Positions 1 through 7,662 of a stretch of 56,968 bases of DNA are shown here, one piece after another. A program made the position numbers and the translations under genes. Source of the DNA: Bacillota bacterium (GTDB taxonomy: Bacteria > Bacillota > SHA-98 > Ch115 > JABLXJ01); NCBI GenBank assembly GCA_012839815.1, contig DUMQ01000070.1:1-56968 (forward strand). Direction: 5' to 3'. Every line of letters begins with the position of its first letter. The stretch's first letter is position 1. The notes below the pieces were generated by a model, which ran no database searches, had not been told where the DNA came from, and was given only the letters and a program-made list of their open reading frames with translations.

Positions 1-1390
1 ACACCCTACCCTATATACGAGATATACAAGGGGCTTGAGCGGTATTTTGGACTATTTACGAGAGAGGAAAGTATCTGGTCGCTTTGTCGATACATCGTCG
101 GGCTGCTTGCTGACATTGCTCGCAAGACCTGCCAGGGGATTGCCGATGCGGTCCCGGGAACGTCGTCACAACGGCTTCAAGAGTTTCTAACTAACACCAA
201 ATGGGATCATGATAGCTTCAACCGTCAGAGAGTCGAGTACATGTCGAAGAGGGCAACCTATAAGGACGGGAGCATAATCATAGACGACACCGGACTTGTA
301 AAGCAGGGCAAATGCTCGTGCGGCGTAGCCCGCCAGTATTCCGGAACTCTGGGCAAGGTCGGAAACTGCCAGGTGATAGTCAGCACTCAATATGCTGATG
401 ATAAGTATAACTGGCCTGTTAACGCAAGGTTATACCTACCAGAGGAGTGGGCGAATAACCCAGATAGGCGCAAGAAGTGCCATATCCCTGAGGATGTCCA
501 GTTCATGACCAAGACAGAGATCGCGTTATGTCTTGTTGACGAGGCGGACGAGGCGGGCGTTCCATATGAGACTGTGATATTTGACGCAGGGTATGGCCGC
601 GATCAGAAGTTCCTCGATGGTCTTGAAGAAAGAGGGAAGAAGTTCGTGGGCGGTATCCCTTGCGATTTTCAGGTGAGGGTACCAGGGGAGATAGAGGAAG
701 CAGCGAAGAATGCACCGCCGTATAAGCGGAAGTTGGGCCGTCCCAGGAAGGAGCCGTATCCCAATCAGGTTGCGCCGCGTCACAGGGTAGACGATATCGC
801 GAAGGATTTACCGGAGAGTGCATGGGAGACGATAACCTGGCGCGAGGGAAGCAAGGGTCTGTTAACGAAGCAGTTCGCTTTCATGAGGGTTCACAGGACC
901 ACCGATCGCAGGGGCACAGGGCCCATTGGATGGCTTATATGCGAGCGTCCCCTGCCTGGTCATGAGGGTGAGTGGAAGTGGTATTTTAGCAATTTACCGG
1001 AGGACACGTCTCATGAGCGGCTGGTCCGGCTTGCGCACAGGCGCCATGAAATCGAACGTTATTACGAGGATGCAAAGGATGAACTGGGACTTGACCACTA
1101 CGAAGGGAGGCTCTGGCACGGGCTACACCGGCATCTTATCCTGGTGATGTGGGCGTATTCATGGCTTGCGCTAAGACGGAGACCAAAGGTGGAATACGAA
1201 GCTAATAAGGTGGACGAGAGGATAACGTCGAGCGACGGACCTGTAGAGGGGGGCTTTTCCCCCCTACAGGCTTGTTAGGCTGAGCATTTCTGAGGTCAGG
1301 AGAAAGTTTCTCGCCAAATTGGCCCTGGCCGCAGCAGCCTGGATGTTATACAAACATGAGCAGAGCCTTTATCAGGTATTTCGTATCTAA
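1..1390 (+). pseudogene. IS701-type DDE transposase, 5'-truncated by the window and frameshifted near its 3' end
   Basis: One frame is open from base 1 to the stop at 1276-1278, so the true start lies left of the window; the ATG at 241 is internal. The protein has the DDE layout of IS701/IS4-like transposases: IIIDDTG (first Asp), VIFDAGYG (second Asp), and ERYYEDAKDELGLDHYEGR followed by HGLHRH (catalytic Glu region). Normal C-terminal coding (VRLSISEVRRKFLAKLAL) is found in the next frame and ends at a TAA at 1388-1390. The frame change coincides with a 31-bp palindrome at 1240-1270. Deleting exactly those bases joins SSDG to LVRLSISEVRRK in one frame. The gene would move an insertion sequence by cut-and-paste; here it is probably dead. 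Family assignment is from motif recognition. Confidence 0.85.
1240..1270. repeat. 31-bp palindromic insertion inside the IS701 transposase
   Basis: The arms read CCTGTAG-A-GGGGG and CCCCCCTACAGG: a 12-bp stem with one bulged A (1247) and a loop made of G1253, C and four T. Its length (31) is not a multiple of three and it sits exactly at the transposase frameshift. Removing it restores an uninterrupted frame across the junction. This is best read as an inserted palindromic unit (REP- or small palindromic-element-like) rather than a native part of the gene; a terminator role is unlikely because no T-run follows. Confidence 0.7.
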
Positions 1391-1505
1391 CAGAGTAGTA
1401 TTAGAGGGCCAGTAGGATATTGAAGGAGTCGGGAAAGTGGTGAAATTATTTGGTTAGCCGTTCACCAGTATAGCTTGAATAAATCCGGCTTAGCAAAGAG
1501 GCGAT

Positions 1506-1552
1506 GCCGGCAGTTTCGGAGGTTTTACCTCCGGGCTGCCGGCTTTTCTTTT
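1506..1552 (+). terminator. Rho-independent terminator or attenuator ahead of the prophage late genes
   Basis: An outer stem GCCGGCAG/CTGCCGGC (1506-1513 with 1536-1543) encloses an inner hairpin CGGAGGT/ACCTCCG (1517-1523 with 1527-1533) and is followed by TTTTCTTTT. It lies just upstream of the Shine-Dalgarno sequence of the next gene. It could therefore end leftward-origin transcripts or act as an attenuation point for the late operon. Confidence 0.75.
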
Positions 1553-1564
1553 GGAGGTGGACAG

Positions 1565-1777
1565 GTGATCACAGTGCTTGAGTATCTATGGCAGGAGAAC
1601 CGGATGACGGTATTGAGACTTCTTGGTCTGGCGCTCCTGCGAGAAAGGGTATTCGAGGAGATTATCCATGAAACGGCGCCCAGGATCGTTGCGCCTAGTC
1701 CGTTTGAGAAGCTGATGCTGCACGATGCATACAAGCGGGGTAAAGGTGGTGCCTTAAGGCAGGTGAGGTGGGCGTGA
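1565..1777 (+). CDS. Small hypothetical phage protein (70 aa)
   Basis: I do not recognise a family. The GTG start at 1565 is chosen because GGAGGTGG lies at 1553-1560 with good spacing; an in-frame upstream ATG at 1475 would run through the terminator hairpin. The product is helical, with a hydrophobic stretch VLRLLGLALL near residues 14-23 and a basic C-terminus (KRGKGGALRQVRW). It overlaps the start of the following regulator gene by a few bases, so the two are probably translated together. A role in late-gene control or a small accessory is possible but not shown. Confidence 0.55.
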   Translation: MITVLEYLWQENRMTVLRLLGLALLRERVFEEIIHETAPRIVAPSPFEKLMLHDAYKRGKGGALRQVRWA

Positions 1778-2346
1778 GGGTCAATGAGCCGTGGTACCCT
1801 GAGACGGAGAGGTTGATCGCTCGCTATTGGCACACGAAGGAACGCATCGAGAGGTTGCGGGCGAAAGAAGAAACCTTGCTCGCCGCGTTGAAGCGACTCG
1901 ATCTTAAGCTCCAGGAGATTAAACGCATCCCAGGGCTAACGGCAAAGTACGGGCTTGTTCCCGGTCACCTGCGGAGCGGTGATTCTGACTATGCTGACTT
2001 GATGGAAGAATATGAGAGGCAGGTAGACGCAATAACGAAGGAGATCTTGGAGAAGCATAAGAAGCTTGCCAGCATCCAGCACAGGTTGCATGAGCTCCAG
2101 GAGTGGATAGCGCCGATTGAGGCTGCAATGGCCAGGCTGACGGAAGAGGAACGCACCTTGACGGAGCAGCGCTATCTGTATCATAGGAGCAACTACCAGA
2201 TTGCGGCCATGTTGTACTGCAGTGAGAAGCGGGTCAGGAACATGCTTAGGAGGATCATCTCTCGTGTGGCGGAGTGGCTTGGCAAGAAAAGGGTCCGCAA
2301 TATTGCCGCACCGGAGGCCATAAATCATGATATTATGGTATCGTGA
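1768..2346 (+). CDS. Phage late transcription regulator, ArpU/RinA-like (sigma-factor-like HTH)
   Basis: The 192-aa product has a long helical N-terminus (about residues 15-120, coiled-coil-like, rich in K/E/L) and a C-terminal helix-turn-helix of the sigma-70 region 4 kind: LTEQRYLYHRSNYQIAAMLYCSEKRVRNM at roughly 130-160. That layout is typical of ArpU/RinA-type activators, which switch on the packaging and structural operon of Gram-positive phages. Its position directly before the packaging genes fits. The start is GTG at 1768, with another GTG at 1774. It is followed immediately by a strong terminator, so it is the last gene of its transcript. The exact family (ArpU, RinA or a generic late regulator) is uncertain. 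Confidence 0.7.
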   Translation: MGVRVNEPWYPETERLIARYWHTKERIERLRAKEETLLAALKRLDLKLQEIKRIPGLTAKYGLVPGHLRSGDSDYADLMEEYERQVDAITKEILEKHKKLASIQHRLHELQEWIAPIEAAMARLTEEERTLTEQRYLYHRSNYQIAAMLYCSEKRVRNMLRRIISRVAEWLGKKRVRNIAAPEAINHDIMVS

Positions 2347-2351
2347 GAATT

Positions 2352-2373
2352 AAGCGGCGTAGGCCGCTTTTTT
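2352..2373 (+). terminator. Rho-independent terminator after the late regulator
   Basis: The hairpin AAGCGGC/GCCGCTT with a short loop is followed by a T-rich run (TTTTTTG), six bases after the regulator stop codon. It separates the regulator transcript from the minus-strand island that follows. Confidence 0.85.
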
Positions 2374-2400
2374 GTTTTGGATGGGCCCAGGACTTTAATC

Positions 2401-2610
2401 TTAGCTTATGTTCTTTGAAATAGGAGGTACTTCCGAAGTTAGGGATGGGTGAGTAACAGTTTGAAAGATTGCTCTATAAAAATCGCAGATTATCTGTGTT
2501 TGAGTTTTGCCGGTATGTTTTGCGATTGCTTCAAGATTGTTATAGCCCAAGGTATTGATCCAGGCGATAGTAATTTCAGTCGCCGCGTCGATTGGGATTC
2601 TTCCCATCAT
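2401..2610 (-). CDS. Small hypothetical protein (69 aa) on the minus strand
   Basis: The minus-strand ATG is preceded by AGAGGAGG at good spacing (SD around 2617-2624), which supports a real gene. The protein, with MGRIPIDAATEITIAWINTL at its N-terminus, looks helical and has no membrane segment or clear motif. I do not recognise the family. It faces the same way as hicAB and against the phage genes, so it looks like part of a cargo (moron) island. A DNA-binding accessory role is possible from its size and helicity, but nothing in the sequence proves it. Confidence 0.55.
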   Translation of the reverse strand: MMGRIPIDAATEITIAWINTLGYNNLEAIAKHTGKTQTQIICDFYRAIFQTVTHPSLTSEVPPISKNIS

Positions 2611-2970
2611 GATAGCGCCTCCTCTTTATGCCTGGGCCCTCGGAATTATTCGAGACCGGTGCAACATTTCCTTTCTGGGGAGCGATAGGAATAGGCTCTA
2701 GCAATTACCTGGACCTTGCTTGTATCGGGCAGTAGCTTTAGGTGAACAATTTGTCTCAAGGTTAGTCGATAGGTGAAAAGCGTCAATAGCAGGGAATTAG
2801 AGCCACTTTTTGTTTGGTATGGGATGCTGGCTATGCAAGGGATGCTGGAAAATTAGCAGTCACGGTTGGGGCTTATGGACTGGCAGGCCCGGCTATACAC
2901 CGCATGAAGGAGCCCCCATGGCGGCCTGATCGAGATCAGCGCAGCATCGCTTGTGAGAGGGAGCAGCCTG
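2611..2970. other. Intergenic stretch between the small minus-strand gene and hicB
   Basis: About 360 bases without a convincing gene on either strand. There is no clear tRNA, hairpin-plus-T-run or repeated motif. It presumably contains the promoter region for the small gene at 2401-2610, but no good -35/-10 pair stands out. Confidence 0.5.
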
Positions 2971-3384
2971 CTAAGACTGCTTTTCGATAATTCCAAGACG
3001 CTCTTTTAAGGCGCTCTGTAGGATTTGAGAAAAGTTCATCCCTTTTTCGACGGCTATCTTTTCAAGCCACGCTGGTAGAGTAACGTTTTTCCTGACGTAG
3101 TTGTTTTCTATGGCTTCACGATACATAGGCATATAGACCTCAATCAAGATAGGTATCTGGTTCGATTCTAACTTGAGCTTATCAACCGGCGTTGGCTCTG
3201 GAATGGGATCATTGTCCTGTTCCATGCTGTAAAGATGAAGGGCCATGGCCTCCTTGGCATTACGGATGGCTTCCTCGGTCGTATGGGCGCAAGGTAGACA
3301 ACCAGGCAAGTCAGGGAAAAAGATTGAAATGCCGTCGTCTGCATAGTCAAATATTGCAGGATAGACATAGTGGTCTTTCCTCAT
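2971..3384 (-). CDS. hicB: HicB-type antitoxin
   Basis: The 137-aa product starts MRKDHYVYPAIFDYADDGIS and continues FFPDLPGCLPCAHTTEEAI, the hallmark HicB partial RNase H-like fold. The C-terminus (VRKNVTLPAWLEKIAVEKGM, then FSQILQSALKERLG) is a ribbon-helix-helix-like DNA-binding domain used for autoregulation. The start is set by AAAGGAG upstream of the ATG; longer in-frame extensions through hicA are not credible. It lies 23 bases after hicA in the same operon. It should bind and neutralise HicA and repress the shared promoter together with it. HicAB pairs are common prophage cargo for plasmid-like maintenance or phage defence; that role is inferred. Confidence 0.9.
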   Translation of the reverse strand: MRKDHYVYPAIFDYADDGISIFFPDLPGCLPCAHTTEEAIRNAKEAMALHLYSMEQDNDPIPEPTPVDKLKLESNQIPILIEVYMPMYREAIENNYVRKNVTLPAWLEKIAVEKGMNFSQILQSALKERLGIIEKQS

Positions 3385-3407
3385 ATGATCAGCTCCTTTC
3401 AGGAGGG

Positions 3408-3605
3408 CTATTTCAGCTTTATCCCTGCTTGTTTTAAGATGCTTTTCAGGGTTTTTACGGGTACATCTTTTACCGGGTGCGTTACGGTGACCTTGCCGGG
3501 TTTTGTCGGGTGCTTGAAGTGCCAATGGTCGCCTACGCTGTTTACGTAGTACCAACCATCTTCTTCGAGCAACCTGATTATCTCCCTTGATGAGTAGGAC
3601 TTCAT
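3408..3605 (-). CDS. hicA: HicA-type mRNA interferase toxin
   Basis: The 65-aa product has the normal HicA length and a double-stranded-RNA-binding-like fold. It begins MKSYSSREIIRLLEEDGWYY and carries the key motif GDHWHFKHPTKPGKVTVTHP, where the HxH histidine region is catalytic for mRNA cleavage in the family. GGGGGAG precedes the ATG. It is the first gene of the operon and is followed by hicB. Transcription probably starts at the consensus promoter at 3628-3656. All key residues appear intact, so the toxin should be active unless bound by HicB. Confidence 0.9.
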   Translation of the reverse strand: MKSYSSREIIRLLEEDGWYYVNSVGDHWHFKHPTKPGKVTVTHPVKDVPVKTLKSILKQAGIKLK

Positions 3606-3627
3606 CCCGGCTCCCCCTCGTAATCAT

Positions 3628-3656
3628 ATTGTAATACGCATTGCGATGCGTGTCAA
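3628..3656 (-). promoter_or_regulatory. hicAB promoter with an overlapping palindromic operator
   Basis: Read on the minus strand there is TTGACA (3651-3656), a 17-base spacer and TACAAT (3628-3633), a near-perfect sigma-70/sigma-A promoter 23 bases before the hicA start codon. The spacer holds the palindrome ACGCAT-TGCG-ATGCGT (3636-3651). That is the expected place for a HicB (or HicAB complex) operator giving autorepression. Promoter elements are read directly; the binding protein is inferred. Confidence 0.85.
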
Positions 3657-3758
3657 GGGGCGCATAAAATACCTCTCCGTGCGTTGCGCGGTGGCCTGGG
3701 GCCGGGTTCGCCTCCTTGATGGCCCGGGAAGGTAAGCTGAAATTGAGGTGTCCAGCGT

Positions 3759-4451
3759 ATGAGCATCGACAGAATCGAGCCGAAAGCTGTGGCGAGCGGG
3801 ATTCCGGTTTACTGCGCATTTGACGAGCTTGTGGATATAGATGCTCTGATTCCTAATCCCCGGAACCCGAACCGGCATCCTGATAAGCAGATTGAACTCT
3901 TGGCCAAGATCATCAAAACTCAAGGATGGCGTGCCCCTATCACCGTCAGCACGCGGTCAGGATTCATCGTTCGGGGACACGCGCGGCTCCAGGCATCTCG
4001 ACTTTTAGGAGTCTCTGAAGTTCCGGTGGACTACCAAGATTATGAGAACGAGGCGTCGGAATGGGCGGATTTGGTGGCTGACAACAGGATCGCAGAGCTC
4101 GCCACGCGGGACAACGACTTGCTTGTAGATTTGCTGAAAGACTTGCCCTCAGACTTCGACTGGGAGATAACCGGTTTCACTGGTGAAGAGATCGACAGGT
4201 TGATCGTTGATTGGGGAAATGTGGAGTTTCCCGAGTATGATGAGAGCATCGCCAATGACCCAGAACTCCAATGGGTTCCCCTGAAGGAGATCTTCGGTAC
4301 AGATAAAGTTCCACAGGATGTGGCGGAGCTTCTCAAGGCCGAAGTGGAACGGATCTCCTCTTATGTTGGTCTAACGGAAAAGAACAGGTGGCAGACGCTG
4401 AAATATATGTGCGCCAACAGCGCGAAAACGCCCCTGGGGGAGAAGCTATGA
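3759..4451 (+). CDS. ParB/Spo0J N-terminal domain protein (phage ParB-like, paired with a methyltransferase)
   Basis: The 230-aa product starts with a ParB-type domain (about residues 25-95): LVDIDALIPNPRNPNRHPDK, then IKTQGWRAPITVS and the conserved box VRGHARLQASRLLG. The C-terminal half (130-230) is unfamiliar and acidic. Phage proteins of this type usually sit beside DNA methyltransferases, and here the stop overlaps the methyltransferase start (ATGA at 4448). GAGGTG lies before the ATG. The domain is a CTPase/nuclease-like fold in the family; an exact activity cannot be read here. It may direct or modulate the methyltransferase or act in phage DNA metabolism. It opens the + strand packaging operon. 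Confidence 0.75.
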   Translation: MSIDRIEPKAVASGIPVYCAFDELVDIDALIPNPRNPNRHPDKQIELLAKIIKTQGWRAPITVSTRSGFIVRGHARLQASRLLGVSEVPVDYQDYENEASEWADLVADNRIAELATRDNDLLVDLLKDLPSDFDWEITGFTGEEIDRLIVDWGNVEFPEYDESIANDPELQWVPLKEIFGTDKVPQDVAELLKAEVERISSYVGLTEKNRWQTLKYMCANSAKTPLGEKL

Positions 4452-5440
4452 GCTTTACGGTCATCTCGACTTTCTCGGGATGTGGTGGTTCGTCACTGGG
4501 GTACAAGCTGGCCGGCGGCAAGGTCCTGCTGGCGGTTGAATGGGACGATAACGCTGTGGAAACCTACCGCCTGAACTTCCCGGATACCCCGATCTACCAC
4601 GGGGACATTGCTGAGTTGACGGTCGAAGAGGCCTGCAACTTGGCAGGCGTCCGTCCTGGCGGGCTGGACATTCTCGACGGGTCGCCCCCTTGCCAAGGGT
4701 TCAGCACGGCGGGCAGACGTAAGCTGGACGATCCCAGGAACCAGCTCTTCCGGGAATACGTCAGGCTCTTGCGGGGACTCAAGCCCAAAGTTTTCGTTAT
4801 GGAGAACGTCTCGGGCATGGTCAAAGGGCGGATGAAACTGATCTTCGCCGAGATCATGCGCGAGCTGAAAGCCTCGGGGTATCGGGTTAAGGCCAGATTG
4901 ATGAATGCCATGTACTTCGGAGTTCCTCAAGACAGACAGCGACTCATCTTCATCGGCGTCCGCAAGGACCTGGGGATCGAGCCGAGCCATCCGAAACCTC
5001 AGATGAGACCGGTCACCGTTCGCGAGGCCTTGAGAGGCTGCCCGGTCGGAATGGTGCCGCGATTCGATGACAAGTATGCGCGTCTTTGGCCGAAGGTCCC
5101 GATGGGTGGCAACGCGTCCGACGTGATCGGCAAAGGCTTCAACAGTTGCGTCAAGATCAATCCCGACAGGCCTGCTCCGACTTTGCCGAAGACGCAGACC
5201 GGCCGGGGGTTTGCAACAGTATGTCACTGGGCGGAGCCCAGGGCGTTGAGCATTCCGGAGGCTAAACGCCTTGCTTCATTTCCGGACGAGTTTCGATTCA
5301 TCGGAACGTATCAGGAACAATGGGCGCGGATCGGGAACGCTGTGCCCCCGCTCTTCATGAAAGCAATCGCGGAGCACATACGGGACAACATTCTCACTCA
5401 CTGTGCCGGGCGTCGAGGCGGGGCTTCAAGCGTCGCGTAA
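4448..5440 (+). CDS. DNA (cytosine-5)-methyltransferase
   Basis: The 330-aa product carries the ordered C5-MTase motifs: I FSGCGGSSLGY (9-19), IV GSPPCQGFS with catalytic Cys at about residue 82, VI MENV (about 118-121), VIII QDRQRLIFIG, and X ARIGNAVPPLF near the end. It methylates a specific cytosine-containing DNA site using S-adenosylmethionine. The start chosen (4448) overlaps the parB-like stop and follows GGGGGAGAAGCT; an upstream in-frame ATG (4388) would overlap the previous gene by 64 bases. There is no restriction enzyme nearby, so it is probably an orphan phage enzyme protecting DNA from host restriction. The target recognition sequence cannot be predicted. Confidence 0.93.
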   Translation: MSFTVISTFSGCGGSSLGYKLAGGKVLLAVEWDDNAVETYRLNFPDTPIYHGDIAELTVEEACNLAGVRPGGLDILDGSPPCQGFSTAGRRKLDDPRNQLFREYVRLLRGLKPKVFVMENVSGMVKGRMKLIFAEIMRELKASGYRVKARLMNAMYFGVPQDRQRLIFIGVRKDLGIEPSHPKPQMRPVTVREALRGCPVGMVPRFDDKYARLWPKVPMGGNASDVIGKGFNSCVKINPDRPAPTLPKTQTGRGFATVCHWAEPRALSIPEAKRLASFPDEFRFIGTYQEQWARIGNAVPPLFMKAIAEHIRDNILTHCAGRRGGASSVA

Positions 5441-5480
5441 GGCGGGCTGTCATGTGGCAATTAGGCGGATGGTGATACTT

Positions 5481-5969
5481 ATGGGAAGGCCGACTAGATT
5501 GACGCCTGAGATGGCCGACAAGATAGCGAACCTCATATCGACGGGGAATTATGATGTTGTTGTCTGCGGGCTTGTAGGCATTCACCCATCGACATATTAT
5601 AACTGGCTCTCTAAGGGAGAAAAGGCCAAGAGTGGGATTTATAGAGAGTTTTTCGATAAGGTAAAAAAGGCTGAAGCAGCCAGGGAAGCCAAGTGGGTCA
5701 AGGATATCGAGGGAGATCCCTCGTGGCAGTCCAAGGCTTGGCTTCTTGAGCGCCGGTACCCTGACCGCTGGGGCCGTCGCGAGGTGAACGTGAACATGAA
5801 TCAGGACGTGAGGGTGACCACTCACCATGAATATGACGTCGTTCACAGGGTCATCATGGACCCTAAGGCGCGGGAGCTTGCCCGGCAGCTTTATGAAAGG
5901 GTCGCTCTTGGACGAAAGGACGCTTGTCAGGGCGGACCTTGTGAACTTCTGCCGGAAGGTGACTCGTGA
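5481..5969 (+). CDS. Terminase small subunit-like DNA-binding protein
   Basis: The 162-aa product begins MGRPTRLTPEMADKIANLIS, continues NYDVVVCGLVGIHPSTYYNW, then EFFDKVKKAEAAREAKWVKD and WLLERRYPDRWGRR. This is the usual N-terminal helix-turn-helix plus linker of small terminase subunits (homeodomain phBC6A51-like). It recognises the phage packaging site and delivers DNA to the large subunit. The start at 5481 fits the MGRP-type N-terminus; an in-frame ATG at 5469 is an alternative. It overlaps the large subunit gene by about 75 bases in another frame. Confidence 0.8.
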   Translation: MGRPTRLTPEMADKIANLISTGNYDVVVCGLVGIHPSTYYNWLSKGEKAKSGIYREFFDKVKKAEAAREAKWVKDIEGDPSWQSKAWLLERRYPDRWGRREVNVNMNQDVRVTTHHEYDVVHRVIMDPKARELARQLYERVALGRKDACQGGPCELLPEGDS

Positions 5970-7332
5970 GAAGTGGCAGCCGGTGCGGCACCTCGTGATG
6001 CTTGCGGACAAGCTCATGGACCTCGCCTGCGGGCGGACGTCCCGACTCATAGTGTGCCTTCCGCCACGGCACGGGAAGAGCTATCTCTGCTCGCAGCTTT
6101 TCCCGGCATGGTACCTTATAAACAATCCTGATAAGCGTATCATCCTCTGTAGCTACGGAGCATCCCTGGCATTCACCTTTAGTCGGCGCATCCGGGAGAT
6201 CGTGCGGGAGCATGGCCCGTGGCTTGCGGGAATACGGCTTGCCGATGATTCAAGCGCCGTTGACCGGTGGGACATCAAGGGTCATGAAGGGGGCCTTGTG
6301 GCTGCGGGTGTCGGGGGGCCGATCACGGGCTACGGCGGCGACATAGTGCTTATTGACGACGTGATAAAGAACATCGCGGAGGCGAACTCCCGCACCTACC
6401 GGGAATCGGTGTGGGAGTGGTACCTCTCCACCTTGAGGACACGGCTTGAACCCGGGGCGGGCCTGGCGTTGGTTTCAACCAGGTGGCACCACGATGACCT
6501 TGCAGGCCGGCTCCTTGAGGAGATGGAGGCAGGCGGTGAGCGGTGGGAGGTCTTGAAGCTTCCGGCTCTAGCCGAAGAGGGTGATCCCCTGGGCAGGGCG
6601 CCGGGAGAGCCGCTCTGGCCCGAGCGTTATGACAAGAGAGCCCTGGAGGACCTCAGGAACACCCTGGGGTCCTTCCTTTTCAGCGCGATATACCAGCAGT
6701 CTCCGCGCCGGGCGGGAGGCAACATGTTCCGGCGGGAGTGGTTCAGGTACTTCAGGGATGAAGGTGAGTTCTACGTCTTGCTTAAGCCTAGCGGGGAGCA
6801 CAGGGTGAAGAAGTCCGACTGCTGGCTCTTTCAGACCGTGGACCCGGCGGCCACGGAGAAGGAGACATCGGACTACTTCGCCTGCGGGACCTGGGTTGTG
6901 ACGCCGGAAGCGGACCTTCTTCTCTATGACATGTTCCGGGAGAGGCTTGAGACCCCGAAGCACAAGGCCCTCATGAGGGCGATGTATGAGAGGTACCGGC
7001 CCTCATTCCAGGGTGTTGAGGACAGGACCTTCGGCCTTGTGCTTCTCCAGGAAGCGAGGCTCGAGGGGCTCCCTGTGGTGCCCCTCAAGGCGGACACAGA
7101 TAAGGTGTCGCGCGCGTACCCCATTGCAGCGAGGTATGAGATGGGCGGGGTTTACCACCGCTCGGGTGCGCCATGGTTACAGGCATATGAGGATGAGCTC
7201 GAGGACTTCCCCAATGGGGAGCATGATGATATGGTTGACTGTGCTTCCTATGCGGCAATAGTCCTCGCGTTGGATAGGGCTAAAAGACAGAGGGAGAATA
7301 TGGGGATCGGTAGGCTGACTGTTATCGGTTAG
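5893..7332 (+). CDS. Terminase large subunit (packaging ATPase/nuclease)
   Basis: The 479-aa product has Walker A PPRHGKS (about 57-63), Walker B DIVLIDD (about 150-156), a coupling motif VSTRWHHDDL, and a C-terminal RNase H-like nuclease with Asp residues in FQTVDPA and GEHDDMVDCASYA. It drives ATP-powered DNA translocation into the prohead and cuts the concatemer. Both the ATPase and nuclease domains look intact. The ATG at 5893 gives an overlap with the small subunit gene; a TTG at 5911 is a possible alternative start. The gene is followed by a structured 330-base gap rather than directly by portal. Confidence 0.93.
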   Translation: MKGSLLDERTLVRADLVNFCRKVTREKWQPVRHLVMLADKLMDLACGRTSRLIVCLPPRHGKSYLCSQLFPAWYLINNPDKRIILCSYGASLAFTFSRRIREIVREHGPWLAGIRLADDSSAVDRWDIKGHEGGLVAAGVGGPITGYGGDIVLIDDVIKNIAEANSRTYRESVWEWYLSTLRTRLEPGAGLALVSTRWHHDDLAGRLLEEMEAGGERWEVLKLPALAEEGDPLGRAPGEPLWPERYDKRALEDLRNTLGSFLFSAIYQQSPRRAGGNMFRREWFRYFRDEGEFYVLLKPSGEHRVKKSDCWLFQTVDPAATEKETSDYFACGTWVVTPEADLLLYDMFRERLETPKHKALMRAMYERYRPSFQGVEDRTFGLVLLQEARLEGLPVVPLKADTDKVSRAYPIAARYEMGGVYHRSGAPWLQAYEDELEDFPNGEHDDMVDCASYAAIVLALDRAKRQRENMGIGRLTVIG

Positions 7333-7417
7333 TTCAGGATACGGCCGCCGAGGCGGGCATTGCTTGGGCGGCCTTCACATATGCAAAGCTTCCCCGCTCC
7401 GGCGGCGGGGATTATAT

Positions 7418-7459
7418 GAGGCCACAGCTTTCCTCCGTGGGCTGTGGCCTCTTGTTTTT
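7418..7459 (+). terminator. Strong hairpin terminator downstream of the large terminase gene
   Basis: GAGGCCACAGC (7418-7428) pairs with GCTGTGGCCTC (7441-7451) over an 11-bp perfect stem with a 12-base loop, followed by TTGTTTTT. It would stop or attenuate transcription between packaging and capsid genes. Confidence 0.8.
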
Positions 7460-7550
7460 CGCCGGCACGGAGGGGATCAAACACCATGTGGAGGGATTGC
7501 CGTGCAGACAGTATTGTCGACCGGTTTACAGGGTACGGGGGCCGATTCGC

Positions 7551-7574
7551 AATACTGACAGTTCCAGTATTTTT
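7551..7574 (+). terminator. Weak terminator-like hairpin
   Basis: The 7-bp stem AATACTG/CAGTATT with a 7-base loop is followed by a short T-run. The left arm also resembles the inverse of CAGTATTG at 7510-7517, so alternative pairing is possible, as in an attenuator. Functional evidence is lacking. Confidence 0.35.
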
Positions 7575-7662
7575 GTGGCCTTTGATCTATGCGAATTGCA
7601 GGATAAGCGCTTGATCTGGAAGAGCGCGGTTCTTGCAGAGCCTGATAGGCAGGTGGAACGTC

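Larger units (their letters stand above)
7333..7662. other. Structured intergenic region between terminase and portal
   Basis: About 330 bases without a credible gene. Consecutive inverted repeats are visible: GGCCGCC/GGCGGCC (7343-7349 with 7367-7373), CCCCGC/GCGGGG (7392-7397 with 7405-7410), the terminator at 7418-7459, and AATACTG/CAGTATT (7551-7557 with 7565-7571) before a T-run. A short open frame (7416-7670) runs through these hairpins and has no recognisable protein character. The region could be a lost-gene scar, an attenuator block or a structured RNA. Confidence 0.55.

Noticed and set aside
2971-3819. A 282-aa minus-strand frame covering hicB and hicA
   Set aside because: Only the part from 3384 downward matches HicB; the upstream extension is out of frame with the real hicA gene and lacks a ribosome site.
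4493-5227. Long minus-strand frame opposite the methyltransferase
   Set aside because: The plus strand has all C5-methyltransferase motifs; the minus frame has no recognisable protein features.
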